From: JBICIG01 sp043101605
GTDB lineage: Bacteria > Planctomycetota > Phycisphaerae > Phycisphaerales > UBA1924
Length of the DNA stretch: 36,843 nucleotides
Direction of reading: 5' to 3'
Assembly (NCBI GenBank): GCA_043101605.1
Contig: JBICIG010000081.1
Span: 1 to 36,843, forward strand
The notes below the pieces were generated by a model. The model ran no database searches and had not been told where the DNA came from. It saw nothing but the letters and a program-made list of their open reading frames with translations. Shown here in pieces: positions 30,862 through 36,843 of the stretch. The stretch's first letter is position 1, and every line of letters starts with the position of its first letter. Both the position numbers and the translations under genes were made by a program.

Positions 30862-32226
30862 ATGCGTCACCGACTGACCCGTTTCGCCGCGGCCGCCCTG
30901 GTTTCGATCGCCGGTCTCGCGTCGGCCCAGCCCGACGGCGTGCTGGCGGCGGACTTCGTCATCCCCGACCGCGCCACCGAAGTCTCGGTCGCCGACCCCG
31001 ACAGCATCCGCGAAGTCGTCAACGACGAGCTGATCATCGAGGCCGAGGCGAGGACGGTGTATTCGGGCGAGACGACCGACGACGCGATCCGGCATGTCAT
31101 CGAGAAGGTGCTCGCGAACCAGGCCGGTGCCGAGTTCATCAAGACCGACAGCGGGCTGGGCATCGTCGCCAAGGGCGTCGCCAGCTACGACCCGACCCAG
31201 CAGAACCGCAACCTGCTGCTGCGCGATCAGCGCAACGCGTGGGTTCGCGCGAGCCTCAACGCCCGCCAGCAGCTCGTGCAGACGCTGCAGGGCGCGGATC
31301 TCTCGGCCCGCACGCTGCTCGTCGAGCAACGCCGCGAGCGCGACGGGGGCACGCAGGTCGAACTCGAGAATGTCCAGCAGGAAGAATGGCAGATCGTCGC
31401 GAGCGGGTTCCTCCGCGGCGTGGTGACCTACCAGGTCTCCGACGACCCCGCGACCGGGCGCGTCATGGTCTCGGTCGTCGCCACGCCCCGCAGCATGGGC
31501 ATCGCCCGCAGCGTCGGCGGGGGCGTCGGGCCCATCACCGCTCAGTCCCTGACCGACGGCTTGAACAAGGCGTTCGCCGACATCCGCAACGGCACCGTCC
31601 CCGCGACCGGCGGCACGGTCGTCATCGTCCCGACCACCGGCGAGGTCGCGTGGGTCGGGTTCGGTTTCGAGCCCCTGCCCTTCAACGACAACCCCCGCGT
31701 CCAGCAGCTCCTCCGCGACGACGCCTACCGCATTGCCGGCGAGCGGGCCGACATCGAACTCGTCCGCGTGATCAAGGGCGAGTACCTCGAGGCCTCGTCG
31801 GAGACCGAGGAGAGCGACCGCGAGACGATCAACCAGTTCCGGGCCCTCGACGAGGAGTTCGGCGGCGACCCGGCCGCGGCCGGCGAACGCGAACTCCGCA
31901 CCGTCATCGCCGAGCGCACGCGCCAGACGCGCGTCGAGGTTTCCACGGAAGGACGCGTCCCCCCCGGGCGCCAGCAGCGTGTCTACGAACTCGTCGACGC
32001 CGACGGCAACCCCGTGTGGGTCTACGCGGTGAGCGTCTACTTCGGCACCGCCAAAGACCTGGGCGACGATCTCCGCCGACAGATGCAGGAGTTCGACCCG
32101 CTCCGCGCCGCGGGACGCAACGAGCAGGAGTACCTCGTCGCGCCCGACGGCACCTTCGAGGTCACGCCTGACGGCAACCTGATCCCGCTCGGCAACGGGC
32201 GCGTGACGGATCCGGGCGACCTGTGA
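30862..32226 (+). CDS. Exported protein with LPP20-like motif, last gene of envelope cluster
   Basis: A 454-residue protein with a signal peptide (RLTRFAAAALVSIAGLASAQPDG). ATG follows GGAGAG by 6 bases. The segment SGLGIVAKGVASYDPTQQN followed by QRNAWVRASLNARQQL again fits the LPP20-like pattern seen in the two preceding genes. Later parts contain VVIVPTTGEVAWVGFGFEPLP and a charged, Glu/Arg-rich helical region about 300-360. The C-terminal end (EYLVAPDGTFEVTPDGNL) is beta-rich. I recognise no function. It ends 36 bases from the convergent kinase gene. Confidence 0.7.
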   Translation: MRHRLTRFAAAALVSIAGLASAQPDGVLAADFVIPDRATEVSVADPDSIREVVNDELIIEAEARTVYSGETTDDAIRHVIEKVLANQAGAEFIKTDSGLGIVAKGVASYDPTQQNRNLLLRDQRNAWVRASLNARQQLVQTLQGADLSARTLLVEQRRERDGGTQVELENVQQEEWQIVASGFLRGVVTYQVSDDPATGRVMVSVVATPRSMGIARSVGGGVGPITAQSLTDGLNKAFADIRNGTVPATGGTVVIVPTTGEVAWVGFGFEPLPFNDNPRVQQLLRDDAYRIAGERADIELVRVIKGEYLEASSETEESDRETINQFRALDEEFGGDPAAAGERELRTVIAERTRQTRVEVSTEGRVPPGRQQRVYELVDADGNPVWVYAVSVYFGTAKDLGDDLRRQMQEFDPLRAAGRNEQEYLVAPDGTFEVTPDGNLIPLGNGRVTDPGDL

Positions 32227-32261
32227 TCCCGCGGGCGGACGCCCTCTGACCGCACGGAGTC

Positions 32262-34370
32262 TCAGCCCGGTGCCGCGAAGTCCGCGTCTCCGGGCACTTC
32301 CCACTCGCCGCAGCGCGTCTCGACCCCGAACCACGACGCCAGTCGGGCGAGGTCGGTGCAGAGCACCGCAAGCTGATCGAGTTCGCTCCTCGACGCGTCG
32401 GGGGTCCGGCGGACGACGATCAGGTCGTCGGCCTGCTCGATGAGAGTGCGCACCGTGTCGGTGTCGGGAGACTCGCTCGTGCGCATGCAGCGGATCATGC
32501 CCAGCAGGCACTCGAGCGACGCCAGCGGCTGGTCGCCGTGGCTCTCGTAATAGTCGTGGGCATCGCGGAAGCGGTTCATCGCCTGTGCGTACTGCCCGCT
32601 CTGGAAGAGCCGGTCGCCCAGGAGCAGACGGACGCGTGCGATGTCGCTGTCGGTCCCCTCGCCGCCCTGGAGCGCATCGAGCGACTCGTCGTAGGCGCGG
32701 ATCGCCTCGTCACCGAAGCCCGCCAGTTCGTACGCCAGACCGAGGAACTCCCACTGCCGGGCGCGGGCGCTGGGTGAGAGCTGCCCCGCCTCCTCGGCGA
32801 TCTTGGCTTCGAGCTGCACCAGGCTCTGCTTCCACACGCTCAGGAACCGGTCGGCGGCATCGGCGTCGATGCCGGGCTCGCTGGTCGGGCCCGCCATCAC
32901 CTTGATCAGACTCTCGATCATCCGCCGGAGCGCCTGCGAGCCCGCCGCCTCGGCCACCGCCCGGCGACGCTGCGAATCCGTGTCCGACTCGGCCTGCGCT
33001 CGCTGACGATTGGCCTCGGCCGCCTCCGCCCGCGCGTCGTCGGCCCACGCGCGCGCCTCGGCCGCCTCTTCCCGCGCCCCGGCCGTCGCGCGGTCGGCTT
33101 GGATCCGACCCGTGCGCTCGCTCCAGCCCCACGCCCCGATGCCCGCCAGTGCGACGAGCGTCAGCGCCAGCCCGCCCGCGACCGCGCCGCGCCGCACGCC
33201 CGCGAGGCGGACGCCGTTCGGATCGCCCCGGCTGAACAGCAGCGGGCGACCATCGAGCCACGCCTGCAGATCGCGCTTGAGATCCAGCACCGACTGGTAG
33301 CGGTGGGAGGGGTCCTTGGCGACGCAGAAGCCGATGATCGCGTCGAGGTCGGCGTTGCACGCCGGGTCGCTCGGGCGGAGCGCGCTGGGCGGCTCGGGCA
33401 GCGCCCCCTCGATTACGCTCTGCAGCTCGTCGGTCCCGCCCATCGGGAAGTCGAACGCCCGCCGACGCGCGACCAGCTCGTACAGAATCAGCCCGAGACA
33501 GAGCACATCGCTCCGCGTGTCGATGCGGCTGGGCTCGCCGGACAGGTGCTCGGGGCTTGCGTACGCGGGCGTGCCGAGCATCTGCGGGTCGGGCGTCTGC
33601 CCTTCGGGCATCTCCGCCTGGGTGAGCCGCGAGATCCCGAAGTCGATGACCTTGGGCGCGCGGTCGCGGTCGACGAGCACATTGCCCGGCTTGAGGTCGC
33701 GGTGGATGACGCCGCGCTGGTGCGCGTGGATCATCGCGTCGCAGACGAGTGCGAAGAGTTCAACGCGATCGCGCGTGGTCAGCGAGCGGAGGTCGGCGAA
33801 CTCGGTGATCGTCTTGCCCCCCTCGACATACTCCATGACGATGACCGGGAGCGATCCGCCGTCGCCCAGCGGGTGCTTGACCACGCCGAGCACCTGCGCG
33901 ATGTGCGGGTGCCGGAGGTGCCCGAGCGTGCGCGCCTCGACCTCGAACCGCTGGCGGGCGGCGGGGGAGTCGATCTGCTCGGTCATCACCTTGATCGCGA
34001 CGGTGCGGTGCGAGACCGCCTGGCGGGCCTTGTAGACCTCGGCCATCCCGCCGCCCCCGATGTACCCGAGGATCTCGCAGTCGGCGACGCGATCGCCCTT
34101 GGCAAAGCGGCGCGCGTCCTCGACCTCGCCCGCGAGCAGCTCGCGGATCGCGAACATCCCGCCGCTGCGGCTCTTCGATCCCGGCCGCGCGCGCGCCGGC
34201 TCGTCCGGCTCGCCGTCGCCCTCCTCGATGTGCTCGAGAAGGCTGAGCACTTCCGAGGCGAGGTCGTCGTCGCCGGCGCACGCGGTGTGCACGGCCGATC
34301 GGCGATCGGCGGGATCGAGCTCGATCACCGCGTCGAAGACCTGCCGCACGCGCCTCGGATCAGTCGCCAT
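32262..34370 (-). CDS. Transmembrane Ser/Thr protein kinase with TPR-like extracytoplasmic part
   Basis: A 702-residue Hanks-type kinase, coupled to the ECF sigma gene by an 11-base overlap. The first 90 residues are the short helical leader often seen in planctomycete kinases. Catalytic elements: glycine loop YIGGGGMAEVYKA (103-115), Lys127 in VAIKVM, Glu145 of helix C, HRDLKPGN (223-230), DFG (243-245) and the activation loop GTPAYASPEHL. A membrane segment lies about 394-416, followed by a coiled coil (about 420-480, Ala/Glu/Arg-rich) and TPR-like helices (about 530-640). It probably senses a signal through the C-terminal part and phosphorylates cytoplasmic targets, perhaps the sigma factor (inference). 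Confidence 0.93.
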   Translation of the reverse strand: MATDPRRVRQVFDAVIELDPADRRSAVHTACAGDDDLASEVLSLLEHIEEGDGEPDEPARARPGSKSRSGGMFAIRELLAGEVEDARRFAKGDRVADCEILGYIGGGGMAEVYKARQAVSHRTVAIKVMTEQIDSPAARQRFEVEARTLGHLRHPHIAQVLGVVKHPLGDGGSLPVIVMEYVEGGKTITEFADLRSLTTRDRVELFALVCDAMIHAHQRGVIHRDLKPGNVLVDRDRAPKVIDFGISRLTQAEMPEGQTPDPQMLGTPAYASPEHLSGEPSRIDTRSDVLCLGLILYELVARRRAFDFPMGGTDELQSVIEGALPEPPSALRPSDPACNADLDAIIGFCVAKDPSHRYQSVLDLKRDLQAWLDGRPLLFSRGDPNGVRLAGVRRGAVAGGLALTLVALAGIGAWGWSERTGRIQADRATAGAREEAAEARAWADDARAEAAEANRQRAQAESDTDSQRRRAVAEAAGSQALRRMIESLIKVMAGPTSEPGIDADAADRFLSVWKQSLVQLEAKIAEEAGQLSPSARARQWEFLGLAYELAGFGDEAIRAYDESLDALQGGEGTDSDIARVRLLLGDRLFQSGQYAQAMNRFRDAHDYYESHGDQPLASLECLLGMIRCMRTSESPDTDTVRTLIEQADDLIVVRRTPDASRSELDQLAVLCTDLARLASWFGVETRCGEWEVPGDADFAAPG

Positions 34371-34971
34371 CGGGTTCCGGCGAGGCCGCGCCGGACTCCT
34401 CCATCGCCCGCTTCAGCCAGGCGCGCGCAAAGGCCCAGTCGTTCTTGACCGTCCGCTCGGAGACCTCCAGCACCGCCGCGGTCTGCGGCACGCTCAGCCC
34501 CAACAGGAACCGCAGCCGGACGACATTCGCCGCCCGCTCGTCCTCTTTGGCCAGCTCATCGATCTTCGCCAGCGCCGCGATCGCCGCGTCGTCGGCCGCG
34601 ATGTCCAGGTTCGCCAGCTCGCCCACGGCGATCTCCAGCGGCACGCGCCTTCGATCGCCCCCGCGACGCAGCGCCTTGCGCCGACGCGCGTGGTCGATCA
34701 GCAGTTGCGTCATCGCGTTGGCGACCGAGCCGAAGAAGTGCGCCCGGCTGTCCCACTTGGCGTGACCCTTGCCGCACATCTTCAGGTAGAGTTCGTTGAC
34801 CAGGATCGTCGGCTCGAGGGTGTTCGAAGCCTCCTTGCGGAGCGCCCGCTCGGCGAGATCATGGACCTCGTCGTAGACCAGCCCCCACACGCGCTCGACC
34901 GCCCCGTCCGCACCGTCGGCGGCCTGATCGAGAAGCTGCGTCAGTTCGGCGTTCGTGAGCATGCGCCCCAT
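34360..34971 (-). CDS. ECF-type sigma factor (TIGR02999-like)
   Basis: A 203-residue extracytoplasmic-function sigma factor. Region 2 includes VYDEVHDLAERALRKE and the family pattern EPTILVNELYLKM, with RAHFFGSVANAMTQLLIDHA; region 4 includes VVRLRFLLGLSVPQTAAVL and ERTVKNDWAFARAWLKR. This matches the planctomycete-rich TIGR02999 group, which is commonly paired with Ser/Thr kinases rather than with anti-sigma factors. ATG at 34971 or 34962; neither has a good ribosome binding site. The gene ends inside the kinase start, so sigma factor and kinase are made together. Confidence 0.93.
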   Translation of the reverse strand: MGRMLTNAELTQLLDQAADGADGAVERVWGLVYDEVHDLAERALRKEASNTLEPTILVNELYLKMCGKGHAKWDSRAHFFGSVANAMTQLLIDHARRRKALRRGGDRRRVPLEIAVGELANLDIAADDAAIAALAKIDELAKEDERAANVVRLRFLLGLSVPQTAAVLEVSERTVKNDWAFARAWLKRAMEESGAASPEPDGD

Positions 34972-34977
34972 CCCGGG

Positions 34978-35020
34978 AGAATCCCGGCCGGATTCTACTC
35001 GCTGAGCCCCCGCCCCCCAA
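34978..35020 (-). promoter_or_regulatory. Candidate promoter and dyad for the ECF sigma factor/kinase pair
   Basis: On the minus strand TTGGGG (35020-35015), a 17-base spacer and TAGAAT (34997-34992) form a plausible housekeeping promoter (3/6 and 5/6 matches). Overlapping the -10 and the expected transcription start is a perfect dyad, AGAATCC-N5-GGATTCT (34978-34996), only 6 bases before the first start codon. It could bind a repressor or fold in the leader. Confidence 0.45.
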
Positions 35021-35110
35021 CACCCCGCTTCAGGGCAGCCCGAGCCCCCGGAATCTCGCCGAGGGCCTGAAACGGGCCGCCCGGGCGTCCGAAATTCTGT
35101 TAGCGACCAC

Positions 35111-35144
35111 TTGATTGTTCATGCATGCATGGAATAATCATGCG
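35111..35144 (+). promoter_or_regulatory. argR promoter with overlapping palindromes; likely leaderless start
   Basis: An AT-rich island in G+C-rich DNA. TTGATT (35111-35116), a 16-base spacer and AATAAT (35133-35138) form a good promoter (4/6 and 5/6). The start of transcription would fall at about 35145, the A of the argR ATG, and no ribosome binding site precedes that ATG. Two palindromes overlap the promoter: CATGCATGCATG (35120-35131) and GCATG-N7-CATGC (35127-35143). They are likely ArgR operator sites giving autoregulation, although they only partly resemble known ARG boxes. Confidence 0.55.
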
Positions 35145-35702
35145 ATGACCGACCGTCAGCGTCGACAAGCCCTGATCTGCCGGATCCTCGCCGGCGGGCC
35201 CATCGCGAGCCAGGAGGCCCTGGTGGCCCGTCTGGCTTCGGTTGGCGTCCACACTACGCAGGCGACCCTGTCGCGCGATCTGCGCGACCTCGGCGTGCTC
35301 AAGGGCCCGGACGGCTACATTCTTCCCGAAGCGACCGCCGAGCCCGCCCGCGCCCTGCCCCGTGTTCCCGAGCCTGATCTGCGGTACGACAGCCTGGCGC
35401 GGGTCGTGTCGCAGTACCTCGTCTCGGTCGCCGGCGGCGTGGGGCAGGTCGTGATCCACACCAACCCCGGGCACGCGCAGCTCATCGCGCTCGAACTCGA
35501 CCGCTTCCCGCCCAAGGGCGTGCTGGGCACGATCGCCGGCGACGACACCATCTTCGTCGCCGTCGCGTCGCCCGAGCGGGTCGCGTCGTTCGTCGAGGAA
35601 CTCGAGGAGATGGCCGGGCTCTCGCACTACCGGGACATGGACGGGGGCGACCTGGACGAGCAGGATCTCGATCAGAGTGACCTGGAAGGGGCGTCGTCGT
35701 GA
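35145..35702 (+). CDS. argR: Arginine repressor ArgR
   Basis: Arginine-responsive hexameric DNA-binding regulator. The 185 residues comprise an N-terminal winged helix with the family signature TTQATLSRDLRDLGVLKG and a C-terminal trimerisation/arginine-binding domain with GTIAGDDTIFVAV. Typical ArgR has about 150-165 residues; this one has an additional acidic tail (DGGDLDEQDLDQSDLEGASS). The ATG at 35145 gives the normal N-terminus. Its stop overlaps the argC start (GTGA), so regulator and pathway genes form one operon, the opposite of the separated arrangement in many bacteria. Confidence 0.95.
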   Translation: MTDRQRRQALICRILAGGPIASQEALVARLASVGVHTTQATLSRDLRDLGVLKGPDGYILPEATAEPARALPRVPEPDLRYDSLARVVSQYLVSVAGGVGQVVIHTNPGHAQLIALELDRFPPKGVLGTIAGDDTIFVAVASPERVASFVEELEEMAGLSHYRDMDGGDLDEQDLDQSDLEGASS

Positions 35703-36778
35703 CGATGCACGCGTCCATCCCCGTCGCGATCGCCGGTGCCGCGGGCTACACGGGCCAGGAGCTTGTGCGGTTGGCGCTGGGGCATCCCGAGTTGGAGATC
35801 GTCGGGCTGTTCGGCTCCGAGAGCGGGGCGGCCGAGAGCTACGCCGACCGCTGCCCGTCGTTCCGGGGCCTCGTCGAGGATCCGATCCAGCCGACCAGCG
35901 CCGGGGCGATCATCGCGTCGGGCGCGAAGGTCGCGCTGCTCGCCACGCCGCACGAGCTCAGCGCCCACCTGGCGCCCGAGTTGCTCGACGCGGGGCTGAC
36001 GGTCATCGACATCTCGGGCGGGTTCCGCCTCGCGGCCGAGGACTACCCCAAGTGGTACGGCTTCGCCCACCCCTGCCCGGACCTGCTCGCCGAGGCGGTC
36101 TACGGGCTTCCGGAGATCAACCGCGAGGCGCTCGCTGGCGCGTCGCTCGTCGGCGTCGCGGGGTGCTACCCGACCAGCGCCATCGTCCCGCTGCGGGCCC
36201 TGACCGACGCGGGCGCGCTGGCTCCGGGCTCGCGGGCGATCATCAATTCGGTCTCGGGCGCGAGCGGCGCGGGGCGGAAGGCGTCCGAGGCGACCTCGCT
36301 GTGTGAGGTGAGCCTCAAGCCCTACAACATCGGCGTGCACCGGCACCAGCCGGAGATCGACCGGTACGCCCGGCTGTCGAGCCTGTTCGTGCCGCACATC
36401 GCCCCGTTCAAGCGCGGCATCGTGAGCACGATCCATGTTCAGCTCGCCGAGGGGTGGACCCGGGCGAACCTGACCGAAACACTCCAGTCCCGGTTCTCAC
36501 ACGAGCCGTTCGTCCGCCTGCTCCCGGGCGGGGTCTGGCCGAGCGTCGGGGCGGTGGAGCACACGAACTGTCTGGATCTGGGCTGGTTTGTCGAAGATCA
36601 GCCGACGGACGATCAGGGCGGGCCCCGCGTGGTGGTGGTGTCCGCGATCGACAACCTGATCAAGGGAGCCTCGGGCCAGGCGATCCAGTGCCTGAACCTT
36701 GCGATGGGGCTCGACGAGACCGCGGGCCTGCTCCCGGGCGGTCTCTCGCATTCGTTCTCGAAGGGAATCACGGCGTGA
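35699..36778 (+). CDS. argC: N-acetyl-gamma-glutamyl-phosphate reductase
   Basis: Third enzyme of arginine biosynthesis: NADPH-dependent reduction of N-acetylglutamyl phosphate to the semialdehyde. The 359 residues have the Rossmann start VAIAGAAGYTGQELVRL, DISGGFRL, the active-site cysteine in VAGCYPTSA (Cys156), the motif NSVSGASGAGRK, YNIGVHRHQPEI and the C-terminal AIDNLIKGASGQAIQ. GTG at 35699 overlaps the argR stop and follows GGAAGGGG; an ATG two codons later is an alternative. The stop shares a base with the next ATG (TGATG). Confidence 0.97.
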   Translation: MTMHASIPVAIAGAAGYTGQELVRLALGHPELEIVGLFGSESGAAESYADRCPSFRGLVEDPIQPTSAGAIIASGAKVALLATPHELSAHLAPELLDAGLTVIDISGGFRLAAEDYPKWYGFAHPCPDLLAEAVYGLPEINREALAGASLVGVAGCYPTSAIVPLRALTDAGALAPGSRAIINSVSGASGAGRKASEATSLCEVSLKPYNIGVHRHQPEIDRYARLSSLFVPHIAPFKRGIVSTIHVQLAEGWTRANLTETLQSRFSHEPFVRLLPGGVWPSVGAVEHTNCLDLGWFVEDQPTDDQGGPRVVVVSAIDNLIKGASGQAIQCLNLAMGLDETAGLLPGGLSHSFSKGITA

Positions 36779-36843
36779 TGACGGTGGTGGTGAAAGTCAG
36801 CGGTCGGCCGATCGAGCAACCCGAGGCGTGCAAGACGCTCTGG
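36778..36843 (+). CDS. argB: Start of acetylglutamate kinase (partial)
   Basis: The last 22 codons of the window, beginning MTVVVKVSGRPIEQP after the overlapping TGATG, read like the first beta strand of an amino-acid kinase, V-V-V-K-x-(S/G)-G. Place directly after argC makes N-acetylglutamate kinase the obvious candidate. Only the N-terminus is visible, and the usual second Gly of K-x-G-G appears as Ser-Gly, so the name rests mainly on context. Confidence 0.65.
   Translation, partial: MTVVVKVSGRPIEQPEACKTLW

Noticed and set aside
1..36843. tRNA or rRNA genes, CRISPR arrays, transposases, phage or defence genes
   Set aside because: Looked for T-loop-like sequences, regularly spaced repeats and transposase motifs while reading; none seen.

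Overview
The window is a G+C-rich bacterial chromosome segment (about two thirds G+C or more by eye), densely coding and lacking tRNA, rRNA, CRISPR arrays and insertion sequences that I can recognise. Several features together point to a planctomycete, probably of the Phycisphaerae type: a TIGR02999-like ECF sigma factor overlapping a membrane Ser/Thr kinase, a TIGR03790-like secreted protein ending in a dockerin-like calcium repeat, a nucleotide-transporter (Tlc-type) homologue, a Tat-exported epimerase-like protein, and a hybrid type II secretion/type IV pilus locus. The taxonomic call is an inference from gene content.

Layout. (1) 1-191: start of a secreted protein on the minus strand. (2) 338-12538: one long plus-strand gene run: sensor histidine kinase, STAS protein, GspE/PilB ATPase with a complete tandem c-di-GMP-binding (MshEN-like) N-terminus, GspF/PilC, PilM-, PilN-, PilO- and PilP/GspC-like assembly proteins, then five prepilin-like proteins (G-, H-, J/W-, I/V- and K/X-like). 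No secretin or prepilin peptidase lies in the window. (3) 15111-12580, minus: small unknown protein, response regulator, HD-GYP phosphodiesterase, facing the pilus run. (4) 17411-15267, minus: TIGR03790/dockerin protein; divergent from it a class I fructose-bisphosphate aldolase (17774-18874) that ends in a strong terminator hairpin. (5) 21530-18946, minus: Tlc-type transporter coupled to a Tat-signal epimerase. (6) Nitrilase (minus) and a RecQ helicase without the zinc module (plus) start almost back to back. (7) RecQ and glycerol kinase converge on a short spacer that holds a perfect parS-like palindrome. (8) 26069-32226, plus: five exported proteins related to COG3014, LpoB and LPP20/CsgG, an envelope gene cluster of unknown purpose. 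(9) 34971-32262, minus: ECF sigma factor and kinase. (10) 35145 to the window end, plus: argR, argC and the first codons of argB, the start of an arginine biosynthesis operon.

How it fits together. The first 12.5 kb encode the inner-membrane platform, motor and fibre subunits of a secretion or pilus machine; its motor appears able to bind c-di-GMP, and the enzyme converging on the operon should degrade c-di-GMP. The 26-32 kb cluster looks like a second envelope system: two lipoproteins plus three exported proteins that share an LPP20-like motif. Most neighbouring genes overlap by 1, 4 or 11 bases, so translational coupling is widespread.

The most unusual signal is not a gene. The palindrome ACGT is almost absent: reading every line I found it only at 21166-21169 and 24247-24250 (the latter at the centre of the parS-like site), where base composition predicts about a hundred. 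Codon choice bends to avoid it: Asp, Asn, His and Tyr use the NAT codon when the next codon is Val, although NAC is otherwise preferred.
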